A DNA stretch of 64,000 nt from Nissolia schottii (Eukaryota > Streptophyta > Magnoliopsida > Fabales > Fabaceae). Below are positions 1 to 10,775 of this stretch, one piece after another. Each line of letters opens with the position of its first letter. The stretch's first letter is position 1. Below the pieces are notes generated by a model, which had not been told where the DNA came from, made no database searches, and was given only the letters and a program-made list of their open reading frames with translations. The stretch lies in assembly GCA_003254905.1 (NCBI GenBank), contig QANU01015964.1, positions 76,710-140,709 of the forward strand, given 5' to 3'. The translations under genes and the position numbers were made by a program.

Positions 1-505
1 GTGGCGAGTCAAGGTGTAAGGTAGCGAGGTATAGTCGTATAGATAGAGATGTGTGGCCCCTTCACTGTCCTTTGTCTTCATCTAATCTAATCATTCTTTT
101 GAGGGACAGTGATAGTTTCTTTTGATCAAATAGTGTTAAGAGTTTTCTGCGTGTTAACGCGCATGTACTTTGTCAACTGAAGTAAACCGAAACCAACTGT
201 CAATGAAACCCCAACCTCACTTTGACTCCCACAATCCTCAACTAGTCGTTCCCGTTTGTCATATTTTAGCGGTGTAAATACTACTTAATGAATCAAAATA
301 CTCAAATTTAATTAACTTAGGCTAAGCTATTAGGATTAGACTAGTGGGAAAAAAAAATTAAGTAGTATGTATGAGATCTTAAATTTAAATTTTATTACAA
401 TGGATGTAATTTTTAAAGTACTAGATGTTGGAAAATTATAGTATTTTAAAAGTTCATGTCCCACGTTGCTTAACTCACAAACATTTTAAGTGTTTATATA
501 CCTTA
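1..505. other. Intergenic, no gene seen
   Basis: AT-rich sequence with no reading frame resembling a known protein, no RNA gene and no clear repeat boundary. It leads into the SINE-like and copia insertions that follow. Confidence 0.6.
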
Positions 506-521
506 GTTCTTGTTGTGTTGG

Positions 522-641
522 TAAAAAGGACCTGAGAAGGAAGTTGGGCTCGCGCACATGAGTTCGAGCCATTTGGGCTCAGCGAAGTGCAAATCGGTGG
601 ATTTGTCCCCCTTGCACGCACGATAACTCAGCTAGTTTGCG
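522..641 (+). mobile_element. SINE-like element, tRNA-derived
   Basis: A box B-like motif, GAGTTCGAGCC, sits near 559-569, as in tRNA-derived SINEs; the A box is poor. The block is preceded by AGTTCTTGTTGTGTTG (506-521). A near copy, TGTTC plus ATTGTTGTGTTG, lies downstream but is split by the copia insertion at 647-3343. This suggests the flanks are the target site duplication of an older SINE. No poly-A tail is visible, so the exact 3' end is uncertain. Confidence 0.5.
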
Positions 642-646
642 TGTTC

Positions 647-777
647 TATTAGTGTAATGAAATGTATTTTCATTAGTTAGTTATTTAACTTGATGGATAA
701 GTAAGTTAATTGCATTGTTTGCATAGCCAAGCAATACAACTTTCACTCATTCAATTCAATTCTCTCTAGTTTCAACA
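647..777 (+). repeat. 5' LTR of the copia element, shortened
   Basis: It matches the 3' LTR at both ends but lacks about 93 bp of the middle, including the part with a TATA-like TATATA run. It begins TATTAG (the usual TG start is mutated) and ends TTCAACA just before the primer binding site. The loss probably removes the element's own promoter. Confidence 0.88.
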
Positions 778-791
778 TGGTATCAGATGAG
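778..791 (+). other. Primer binding site for initiator Met-tRNA
   Basis: TGGTATCAGATGAG begins directly after the 5' LTR. Its first nine bases, TGGTATCAG, match the complement of the plant initiator methionine tRNA 3' end, the usual copia primer. Confidence 0.85.
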
Positions 792-983
792 TTTTCTTCG
801 CATTTTCTCTCCAAATTCCATCGATTCTTCTCCATCACGATCACAAGTTTCTGGTTCTACTCCTTCTTGGTGTGATTTTTCAGAAAACTCTTGAACCTTC
901 ATTCGGTTCCTGATTTTTTCTGAAAAATTTGAGAAGCATTAAGGTAGTTTCACCTTAATTCTCAGGTTCTTGATTGTTTTTCA

Positions 984-3081
984 TTGAGTTCCTTTGAGGA
1001 TTTCATTGTCACTGCCACTCAATTAATTAACTGGATCCCTGCCAAAATTCTGCAGTATCAGTCCCCCTATCAGAAACTGTATGCAAAGGTGCCCCCATAT
1101 GAATCATTAAGAGTGTTTGGTTGCTTATGTTTTGCTTCCACTCTTGCAGCTCACAGAACAAAATTCCAACCAAGGGCAGTGGCTGCAGTGTTTGTTGGCT
1201 ATCCTAGTGGCTATAAGGGCTATAAGTTGTATGATCTTAAATCCAGGGAATTTTTATTTCAAGGGATGTAGTTTTTCATGAAACTACTTTTCCTTTTCAT
1301 TTGAACTCTGCCGCTGCTGTGACAAATCCTTTTCCTGAAGCTGTTATTCCATTGCCTCAGCAGGACATTAATGTTCAACAGTATCCTCAACAGCTCCCTG
1401 TTGTTATGCCCTCTGATCCTCCACTGAGAAGATCCACAAGACAATCCAGAATGCCTCAGTATCTGTCTCAGTACCACTGTAATTCTGCTTCTGATTCTCA
1501 TCCCATTTCTAATCATTTTTCTTATGATCGGTTTCAGTATTCTTATCAACAATTTGTAATGCAAGTGGCTGCTATTCCTGAGCCAAGTTTCTATCACCAA
1601 GTTGATTCTTTTCCTGAATGGAGACAAGCCATGAAAGAAGAAATTGATGCTATGGAATCAAATGATACTTGGGATCTAGTGCCTTTACCTGAAGGTAAGC
1701 ATAAAATTGGATGTAGATGGGTCTACAAAATCAAATACAAAGCTGATAGGAGCATTGATATATACGAGGCTAGATTGGTGGCTAAGGGATATACACAACA
1801 AGATGGAATTGATTTCCAGGACACATTTTCTCTTGTAGCAAAGCTGATCTCAGTCAGAATTCTGCTCACCATCGCTGCCATCAAAGGTTGGCATTTCTTG
1901 CAATTAGACATTAATAATGTTTTTCTAAATGGAGACCTTGTGGAGAAAGTTTACATGGAAAAGCCTTTAGGCTATCATAGAGAAGGGGGAGCACCTAGTA
2001 TGCAGGCTCAAGAAGTCCATCTATGGTCTAAGACAAGCCTCTAGACAATGGTTTCACAAATTCTCTACATCCTTGATCAACCATGGCTTCATTCAGTCCA
2101 AAACTGATTAGTCCCTCTTCACTCAAGGTTCAGGGGAGTCTTTGGTGATTTTTTTGGTTTATGTTGATGGCATAATTGTTGCAAGTGCATCCAATGACAG
2201 AATTCTGCATGTTCAGCAGCAACTTGAGAGTCTTTTCAAGTTAAAAGTCCTTGGTGACCTCAAGTACTTCCTAGGCTTGGAGATTGCCAAGTCCTCTGGT
2301 GGAATTGTGATCTCTCAACATAAATACACACTTAGCTTGCTTGAAGACACTGGTTTCTTAGATGTCAAGCTTGAACATTTGCCCATGGAAGCTAAGCTAA
2401 CTCTTTCTATTGATGATGGTGACCCTTTGGATGATCCTTCTCAATATAGAAGAATGATTGGTAGGCTTATGTATCTCACAATTTCTAGGTTGGACATATG
2501 CTATGATGTTAATAAGTTGAGCCAATACATGAATAGTCCTAAATCCACTCATCTCCAAGCTCTTCACCATTTGCTTTGGTATCTGAAGAAAACTCCAGGC
2601 CAAAGGGGTTCTGTTTTCTGCCACCTCTTCCCTCAGATTACAGGCATATGTTGATGCTGACTGGGGGGCTGCAAAGACAGCAGGCGCAACACAACCGATT
2701 TTTGTGTTTTCATTGATGATTCTTTGGTCTCTTGGAAATCTAAGAAGCAAGCAACCGTGTCTAGATCCTCTGCAGAAGCTGAATACAGAGCATTGGCGAG
2801 TGTGACAAGTGAGTTGGTTTGGCTGCAAAGCTTCCTAAGAGATTTTGAGATTACTATTGGTCGAGCTTGTGTCTTTTGTGACAGATAAGCTGCCATTGCG
2901 ATTGCCACAAATCCGGCTTTCCATGAGCATTCAAAGTACATAGAGATTGATTGCCATTTTACAAGGGATAAGGTCAATGAGGGTGTCATTACTCTCATTC
3001 ATGTTAAGTCAAAGGATCAAGTTGCCGATTTGTTATCCAAAGCCATTCCAAGACCTTTGTTCGAACATTTGATCTCAAGTT
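984..3081 (+). pseudogene. Copia pol remnant (integrase C-terminus, reverse transcriptase, RNase H)
   Basis: The first frame (to about 1271) carries the end of integrase with the motif LRVFGCLCFAS. A frameshift near 1258 leads into the reverse transcriptase N-terminal part (about 1301-2000; WVYKIK, VAKGYTQ). Another frameshift near 1990 and an in-frame TAG near 2109 precede the second half (2142-2650). There the catalytic motif reads YVDG instead of YVDD, which by itself should abolish polymerase activity. RNase H follows (about 2650-3080; SRSSAEAEYRAL) with a further TAA near 2887. Gag, protease and the integrase core are missing. Order and motifs are typical of plant Ty1/copia. Confidence 0.92.
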
Positions 3082-3110
3082 AGGAATTCTAAATATATAT
3101 TCTCCAACTT

Positions 3111-3119
3111 GAGGGGGAG
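3111..3119 (+). other. Polypurine tract of the copia element
   Basis: GAGGGGGAG lies directly before the 3' LTR, the usual site of plus-strand priming. Confidence 0.85.
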
Positions 3120-3343
3120 TATTAGAGTAATGAAATGTATTTTCATTAGCTAGTTATTTAACTTGTTGGATAAGTAAGTTAATTGCATTGTTTGCCTAAC
3201 AAAATCCGTTTTTTGTTATTACTGTTGCAAGTCTGTTATTGCTATTATAACATCTAACAGCAAAACTCTTGTATATATAGTTAGCTTGTGAGCCAAACAA
3301 TACAACTTTCACTCATTCAATTTAATTCTCTCTAATTTCAACA
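3120..3343 (+). repeat. 3' LTR of the copia element
   Basis: 224 bp, beginning TATTAGAG after the polypurine tract and ending TTCAACA. It has a TATATATAG run near 3274. It is followed by TGTTC, the second copy of the target duplication. Confidence 0.9.
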
Positions 3344-3348
3344 TGTTC

Positions 3349-5400
3349 ATTGTTGTGTTGCATTAACAACACTAGAAAAATAAAGGGTAAAATAAGTGTT
3401 TTTTACCAATAAATCATTAAAATAAATAATGAAACACATTCTAATAATAAAACTCTTATTTTACCTTCTAAAATAAAATTTCCACGTGGATAAAATAAGG
3501 TAATATAAAATTTCCACTTTAACACATTCTCTTATCCTACTTTCTTTGTTAATGCCTTTTCTCTCTTAGACTCATGCATAGAGGGCATATAAAATTTTGT
3601 GTATTAGTCATGCAAGCTTAATAATACATTCCTTATATTTTTCCGTGAGAATTAGTTTATGAAAACAACTATTAATGGGATTACATGATGCTATATATGA
3701 GCTTTAAATTATCACTGATAAACAATTGAAGTTTGAAGCATAGATAGCGGCATAAGATTGCACAATCTTTGGCAGAGTAGGAAAACTTAAAGTGGATTGC
3801 TTTGAATACAAAGCTGGTAGGGAGTCGTCTCTTCACTCCTTCTCGTGATGTATACTCAGTTTAATTGTTAATACATATAAATATAGTTATATATACTTTT
3901 AAGTCTTTTGCAATTGGCGTATGTTCTACTTGTACTCATAATATTGCTCAACCTTTACTTCATACTCTCCGACCTTTAAGCCTTCTACATCATTCCTACA
4001 CCCAAACCATCGTGCTAAAAATAGAATGCAGATGTGGATAATATATAGCAACTAAAGTATATAAACAATTTAAGCACGAACACAATTTTCACTCCTGATT
4101 TTGGTGACTAAAGTTTCACACTTTATTTATTAGGAAATGAAAAAGGAAAAAAGGATATGTATTGAAAATGTTTAGGCTGTTCATTCAATTATTTTCAAAA
4201 GGAATGCACATATAAGAAGGAATAACAAAACTTGTTAAGGAAGAGTTTATAAGGGTAAGACACGGTCTAAATATAATGGTAGCTAGAGCACTTTATGAGA
4301 AGTTGCCCATCCTCGTTTAACCGTGGGGAACCAAAACAATAATGTGTCTATATCAACATTCATGATCTAGGGCCCTCACTCTACCTCTGGTGGCTGTCCA
4401 CTTTCTTATTCCATCATTGTATTCGGGGTTATTCTCATTTTATTTGTTTAATAAATTAGTTGAGTATTATTTAGATTTATTTTATTTGAGATATTGTGTT
4501 GACTTATGTTTATTTATAATTGGATAAAATTTTAACGGGACTCACATTCTATTAAGATATCTTTCAATAATAAAAGATATAAACCGATGATGTCTCATAC
4601 TAAATATATATAAATAACATTCCATATATTTAAGTTTAGATAGTGGGTTTTGAACTGTTCAACCCTTTTAACCTTCCAAAATGTTAATGAAATATAATAA
4701 TTCCTAATTAGTTCACTTAACTTTAAAAAAAAAATAGTTTAAGTGGATTTTACATCGATCATTCCATTAGGATAAGACATATCCTCAGATTCTTTGAGCA
4801 TTTACAGAAGTATTTACAAATTATTCACTAAAGTTACCTTCACATCAACAATAAGAAACGAACACACATTATTTTGAGATATGAATAATTTTTTTACCAA
4901 CTGTATCAACCATCTTTTTCAGTTCTCTTAAATTTGTTTCTATTATAATAATATTTTTGTTAGAGCCACACATTACTTATAAATAAGACCTAAATAACCT
5001 TTATAAAATCAAGACAATCTTATTCTTAAATCAAATTTTGAGATTGAATCAAACCTACCAAGTTATCAATATGTTTCAAAAATGTGTCCTACTTTGTTTG
5101 TATATATTCATATCATGTTAAAATTATTTTGAAATGAAAAATGTTTAGGAAACCTATAATTCATCAATTTACATATTAATCTACACACTTTAATAAATGA
5201 CACTTGACATTTTAAGGAATAAAATAAGAAATAAAATATTAAATATCATTCTTCAAAATGTATAAGCCTAAATTCTTAGGTTACATCTTTCAAGTAACAC
5301 TCTTTTGAACTAGGCAAAAAAAAAAAAAAAANAATTTTGCCTTTTTTCGTACCCTTTCTTTCTCTTTTTAGGAAAACATAGAAAAGAAAAGGGCTTGACC
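3349..5400. other. Intergenic, no gene seen
   Basis: Very AT-rich with short homopolymer runs. No coding frame, RNA gene or transposon termini could be supported. Confidence 0.55.
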
Positions 5401-5419
5401 ACTTGTTTAGGCGGATAAC

Positions 5420-5760
5420 TGGGCCGATCCAGAGGACAAAACCAAGTGTGCCTTGGCGTACCAAACACTTTGCACCACGTGTCACTGGGTGACTGGTTCA
5501 CCACCTCTTGACCCCTGGCTATCCAAAAGTCAAAGAAAAACGTGTATGCACAAGAAACAAAAAGTGAAGGACAAATGGGATAAGGAAGGTGGGTCCCACA
5601 AAAACAGAACCGGCCTGCACAGAAATTGTGAGCCTAATCATAATGGGCCAGCCCACGCCGGACCACCACACCCCCCTCCATGTACTCAGCCCCTCAGACC
5701 ACTGACCTCTCTCACCTCACCCTCTGGCTCACCGGCTTCCAATATATAGCCGCCGCTTAT
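5420..5760 (+). promoter_or_regulatory. Promoter-like block without a visible gene
   Basis: A GC-richer island inside AT-rich DNA. It contains an ACGT core with G-box/ABRE flavour (CCACGTGTC near 5476), a GGGCCAGCCCA element near 5644, and a TATA-like AATATATAG near 5741. No coding exon follows before the N gap at 6280. It could drive a non-coding RNA, a gene lost in the gap, or be a remnant. Confidence 0.3.
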
Positions 5761-6279
5761 ATTAAATTGAAAAAGAATTTTTTTTTCTTTTTCTCTTTCT
5801 GTCTTATGGAACTGTAAAAGGAAATGGAAAAGGAAATATGATATTTTTATTAGGGGGGCACGGTGTATTTGGAGAGGTGTCTCTTTCGTATTGTCTAGGG
5901 TCGGTTTGGTGGGTCCACCTCGTGGGAAGCTTTAGCAACAGATTTAATTATACAATATAGAAAAAAAAGGGGTAATTCTTTATTGTAAAATATATTTTTT
6001 TATAAAAAATAATATATTGCGGACCAACCAACCAGAGCCCGCGTGCGGTTGATGCAACTGAAAAACAATTATTATTTTATTTACTAAGAAAAACCTTAAA
6101 ATGATAGAGCTGTTTGTTGTCTTGTCTGTTACTAATTTATTTGCACTTTTTGAGGACACAATGAAACCTGATAATGCCGCAATGCGCAATGGTGCTTTCT
6201 TACTTCAATACATATTCAGTCTCTCACCTTCACACAACAGAAGCTAACTAAATGACCAAACTCAAAACACCCCCAACCC

Positions 6280-6413
6280 NNNNNNNNNNNNNNNNNNNNN
6301 NNNNNNNNNNNNNNNNNNNNNNNNNNNNNNNNNNNNNNNNNNNNNNNNNNNNNNNNNNNNNNNNNNNNNNNNNNNNNNNNNNNNNNNNNNNNNNNNNNNN
6401 NNNNNNNNNNNNN
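6280..6413. other. Assembly gap (134 N)
   Basis: An uninterrupted run of N bases. Open frames spanning it are meaningless. Confidence 0.99.
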
Positions 6414-8055
6414 AAAAAAAAAACCCCTCTAATTTTAGGACAAGAAATAATATAATTAGGCCAATATATATATATGCTAATTATATCTATCAATTTGGGT
6501 TTTATATACCCTATACTTATATAAAGAAAAAATGGTTTAGCATTTCAGATAAATTCACGTTATAATGTGTCGATGAGTGTACTAGAAGTTTAGTGACCCT
6601 TTTTGGTTCAATTGATGAATCTTCCCTTTTACAATTTGATTTGTTATTACTAATCATATATATGGTTATATTGTACACTTAACATTATTTAAGGATAAAG
6701 CATTGTGATCCATCTAGAAGACTGTATATCATATATCCCTGTGTTGTTATGATTATAACAACTACTATATATATATAAATTATAAATAAAAGAAAAAATC
6801 AAGTGTGGTCGTGTATACCATGCGGTGTAAAATAAACTGGCAAATTTTTTTCTTCTTCTTTAAAACAGGGCTTAAATTACTTTACACATATCGACCTATT
6901 TATTTCAATATTTATGGCAGATGATTTCTAGTTAAAAATGAACACTTGGCCCTGTACAGTTTTTTTCCCGTTCCAAAAGAAAGGCCTGTACATTCGTGTT
7001 CACCGTTTGATGAGTTGATATAATGCTACATATTATTCTCTTTCACTCTTTCTTTTATGTCCTTTTCTTTCTTTCATTCTTTAGGGGACCCCAGGGTGTC
7101 CATCTCAAACGTTAACACCACATCATTCTTTTATCGTCACCATCAATTGCTGGTGGGTAGAGAAGATGACACCTCTCTCTCTCGATCCGTTTTAGCGCCA
7201 CTCTTTTATGAACTCGAAGCTTTCCCAGTAATCTAGCTCCAACTCAATAGATAAGGAGAGAGAGTACTTTTGAAAGGGATTTATGGTTTTATCACTTAAA
7301 AAAATAAGAGTTTTTTTTATCAAATTTTAATAAAACTCATGCTCTATATATTATGAATCAATCCAAAGATGAATAATATGTCAGTCAGTATAATGTCTCA
7401 TATAACATATTAGCATGTGTAATATTTCTCTAAAGAAAAATGATACTATGCCAATTATTTTGTCAATCCTTAAACAAATATATTTACAAAAGAGTAGGAT
7501 TCATGGTGAACCCATCATGATAGGTCTCACATATTCGTAAATGTAGCTGATAAATGTTGTCAAATTAAATTATCATAATAGCATACTCTATTATTACTTA
7601 TAGGTTTGGCTAACATGTGACGTTAGAATATTTGTTAAGAAAGTTACAATTTAAAAGAAAAAAAAAAGTAAGCTTTTAAAGATTTTAAAACACTAAACAC
7701 TTTAAATTTTTGTTTTTTCAATAAAGTCTTATCATTTTGGGTTCCTTAAGGGAACTTGATAGCAAAACCCATTACTTATTAGGGTTCTCATACTCATATT
7801 TACATATGAGATAATATTCAAGTTGGTCCTCGAAAAATGTCACGATGTTCAACTTAATTTTGAAAAAATTAAATTGCCAACTTAGTTTTTGAGAAAATTT
7901 CGGTTCGTTTCTTGCATTAATTTTTGAGAAAATAAATAGAATGACCAAATTAAGCAATAAAAAAATTTCAAAGATTAAATTGGTACTTTAATTTTTTCAT
8001 TGACCAAGTTAGACGATAAAACATTTTTAGACTGAATTAAACATTAACTCTTTGT
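6414..8055. other. Intergenic, upstream of the NAC gene
   Basis: AT-rich with no coding signal. At 7780-8040 a phrase close to 'aacttaattttg' recurs loosely several times in both orientations, as in decayed non-coding repeats of plants. The last part is presumably the NAC promoter. Confidence 0.5.
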
Positions 8056-8060
8056 ATATT

Positions 8061-8069
8061 TATATAAGG
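8061..8069 (+). promoter_or_regulatory. Candidate TATA box of the NAC gene
   Basis: TATATAAGG lies about 30-40 bases before a pyrimidine-rich stretch that looks like a plant 5' leader (8095 onward). The assignment depends on the predicted leader exon. Confidence 0.45.
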
Positions 8070-8094
8070 TTTGTTCCGCTGTTGGCTTTTTCTT

Positions 8095-8542
8095 CCTATT
8101 TAACCCTACCTCATTCTCCATTCTCCCATTCCTTGAACCCTTTTCCTTTTCTCTTTTTCAGTGATCCTCGGGATCTCCTCTGACCCTCCCTCCATCAACA
8201 ACTACTAGACAGTGTTCCTGATCAGTGCATAGTATTGCACAGTTCAATTCCCGAGGATCACACTATTCATTGCTCTTTCCCCTACTTGCTTTTTTGTCCC
8301 CTCCTGCTTTTCCCTGCCTTTCTTTCAGTCCCTTTTTTTTTTTGCGTGTTTTTCTCTTATTTTTTTGGTACAGTTTGAGGAATTGGTATATAGATCGTTG
8401 ATGAAAGGTTGCTTAAAAAAGATTCTCATCTAGCAAGAAATATATATCCTGTCAAGTTGTGGTGCAAAAGAGTTTGGTTGTTTCACATCAGATCTGCACA
8501 CAGAATTTCTACCTGGAGTTCTTAGGACAGCAATATATCAAG
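8095..8542 (+). other. Predicted 5' leader exon of the NAC gene
   Basis: CT-rich and non-coding, ending ATCAAG before GTTGTT, a possible donor. The coding exon has a good acceptor (AAATGCAG at 10747-10754) only 21 bases before its ATG, which implies a spliced leader upstream. It contains a short upstream ORF (8401-8433) and a 13-bp inverted repeat (8161-8173 with 8249-8261). The boundaries are inference. Confidence 0.4.
8401..8433 (+). other. Upstream ORF, 10 codons, in predicted NAC leader
   Basis: ATG AAA GGT then eight more codons to TAG, reading MKGCLKKILI. If the leader exon is real, this small frame precedes the main start and could lower translation. No family is recognised. Confidence 0.3.
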
Positions 8543-9372
8543 GTTGTTTTTTTGCCATTACCAGCTCATAGAATTGCTCTTAATCTGGTGCTTTAATTTT
8601 CTCTTTGATCTATTTTTTCTGGTATCATGTGGGGTTAATTTGCCTTCCTGATTCATCTACCTCAGCATATTATTGATATGTGTGCTTCTATCTATTAAGG
8701 CATGAAAATATATATTGATTAATTAGTTTATATATTACTTTATATGTACAATTCAAGTCAACTAGCATAAGTCCAAAAAAGAAGATCGACAACTAAAAGA
8801 CAGAAACCATATATAGTCAAATGTTAAATGTCACACTTGCATAGAATCTTTGACATGACTTGGATCTGTGTGTGTTTCGGTTCTCTTCCATACCTACCGC
8901 TAAATCATGCTTTCTCTGCTGCCTTTCACTTTTACTAGTAATGCCCTTCATTAATTTGGTTTAATTTGCACCCGACAATATTAATTATAATCTCTTAAGC
9001 ATATCCCACCTCAAAAGTCTTTTTGCTTTCTCAGCATGTGATGATATAATCATTTTCCCATATATGTTTTTTTTTTTTATAATAATCGGCTCCTAAGTCA
9101 GTAACTGTGCCTTCTGTACGTATTTGGTGTATTTTGAGCAAATTGTGTTGTATGCATGCGGTATGCCATTATGTACAATGTACAAGACTCAGTTTGAGTG
9201 CTCTACCAATTAGTACTTTGTTGTAGGCTAGAAAGGCTAAATGTTTGATGCTATATCATACAAGATCTTCGAACTTAATACCTCCGAATGATTGCATTGT
9301 GCAAAGTGCGCCTTCATTCTCTGTCGTGTCGCGTGTGTCACAACTCAGTTTAATTTGTCCTTTTAGAGAGAA

Positions 9373-9376
<4 letters not shown>

Positions 9377-9411
<35 letters not shown>
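9377..9411. repeat. (AT)n microsatellite
   Basis: About 17 AT units within the predicted leader intron of the NAC gene. Confidence 0.95.
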
Positions 9412-9416
<5 letters not shown>

Positions 9417-9536
9417 GTACAATTAGGGAGAAAGATAAATAGTTAATGTTTTACAGATGAAGTTATTTAATATATGCTATATGCCTGTATACATTACTTG
9501 GGCTTTTTACCCGTTGTATATTTAAATATAAAAATG

Positions 9537-9746
9537 TTACATGTACATCCAATTTTATACACCCATACATACACCATTAATAATGCACAAACTTTATTCT
9601 CATGAGTGCACAAACATTATAAACTTATAGATGATATTCTCAATTATACTTAATTAAGTGCACAAACATTACATGCATTAAAACATAAACTTTATGTATA
9701 TAAGTATAGGGTGTATGTATGGTATATATTTTTTGGTGTACGTGTA
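9537..9746. mobile_element. MITE-like element with GTGCA-rich core
   Basis: Left end ATGTACATCCAATTTTATAC and right end (reverse strand) ACGTACACCAAAAAATATAT form imperfect inverted termini of about 35 bp. The core repeats phrases such as TGCACAAACATTA. A related, larger copy lies at 62074-62535. No target duplication was established. Confidence 0.6.
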
Positions 9747-10775
9747 GCAGGACTCATTTAAATATGTATTTTATCAGTTTCTTTATTTAATCATAGTTTC
9801 AATTAATTTTTAGAGTACATTGCTCTTCTCTATTTGTGTAGACACCTCTCTTAATAACAAAGTTAGAAATTAATGTAGTTTGCTTTAATTTTTATGTTTG
9901 TAAATAGGTGGTTTTTAGCTTTGCATATATAACTTCTTTGCCATTTCATTCTTCTTATTACCCAAGAAGATATAAGAAAATTCATGTAGTAGTACGTATT
10001 TTCAAAATTTCAGTGGCGCATAATAAATCTAATGAAGTTGTTTAGGAGCAAATTTATTGCTTATGGCAGCGTTGTCTTTCTCCTGGTGATTGTAGAGTGC
10101 TAGTAATAATCAATTGCTTCTGCCTCTAATGTTGCACAATGATTTGCAACGTATTGCAATTTCTTTGGGTGCTAGTACAAGCCAGTTATATAGTCTCATA
10201 AGCGTGTTCTTTGGTTGACAAAAATGTAATTAATGACCTATAATAATTATGTAACATTCATCGTGCATGTGCATCAATTATCAAGAATTATGTTTTTATC
10301 TTCTTTCTTTATTGTCTATTCTTTATTTTTTTTCCCCCGTTTTTTTCAATTTACCTGGAGTACTGTTGAACCAAGTACCTACATTTAGCACTATCGTTGT
10401 TCAATTTTCTCCTTTGTTCTGATTTACACAAGGAGAATAAGGCAGGATGATTTGAAGCAAATAGTGAGTTAGGATAATTTTTTCTTGGTATATATTATAC
10501 CCCATAACATAAAATAATCAATTAAATATATTGCAACTAGCTTTTGCATTTTTGCTTCAACTATTGCTTTAGATTATAAACCATGCATATGAAATTTGTA
10601 ACGACACATTATAAATTCTGGATATGCATCAAATCTTCTAATTTAAGTGGTAGCTAAGTCATTTGTTATACATATAAAAGGAAAAAAAATGCTAAAACAT
10701 GTTCTAACTATTACAAGAGAGGTGATCGTGATTTTTGTTCTTGTTCAAATGCAGGTTTCGAATCAGAGAGCAGAT

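Larger units (their letters stand above)
647..3343 (+). mobile_element. Ty1/copia LTR retrotransposon, internally deleted and inactive
   Basis: A complete insertion: 5' LTR 647-777, primer binding site, decayed pol, polypurine tract, 3' LTR 3120-3343. It is flanked by a perfect 5-bp target duplication, TGTTC, at 642-646 and 3344-3348. At about 2.7 kb it is roughly half the usual copia length, because gag, protease and the integrase core are absent: the leader runs straight into the integrase C-terminal region near position 1000. The order integrase, reverse transcriptase, RNase H confirms the copia superfamily. Reading-frame breaks make it non-autonomous. Confidence 0.93.

Noticed and set aside
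6252..6493. Open frames across 6.25-6.49 kb
   Set aside because: They run through the N gap and contain only unknown residues.
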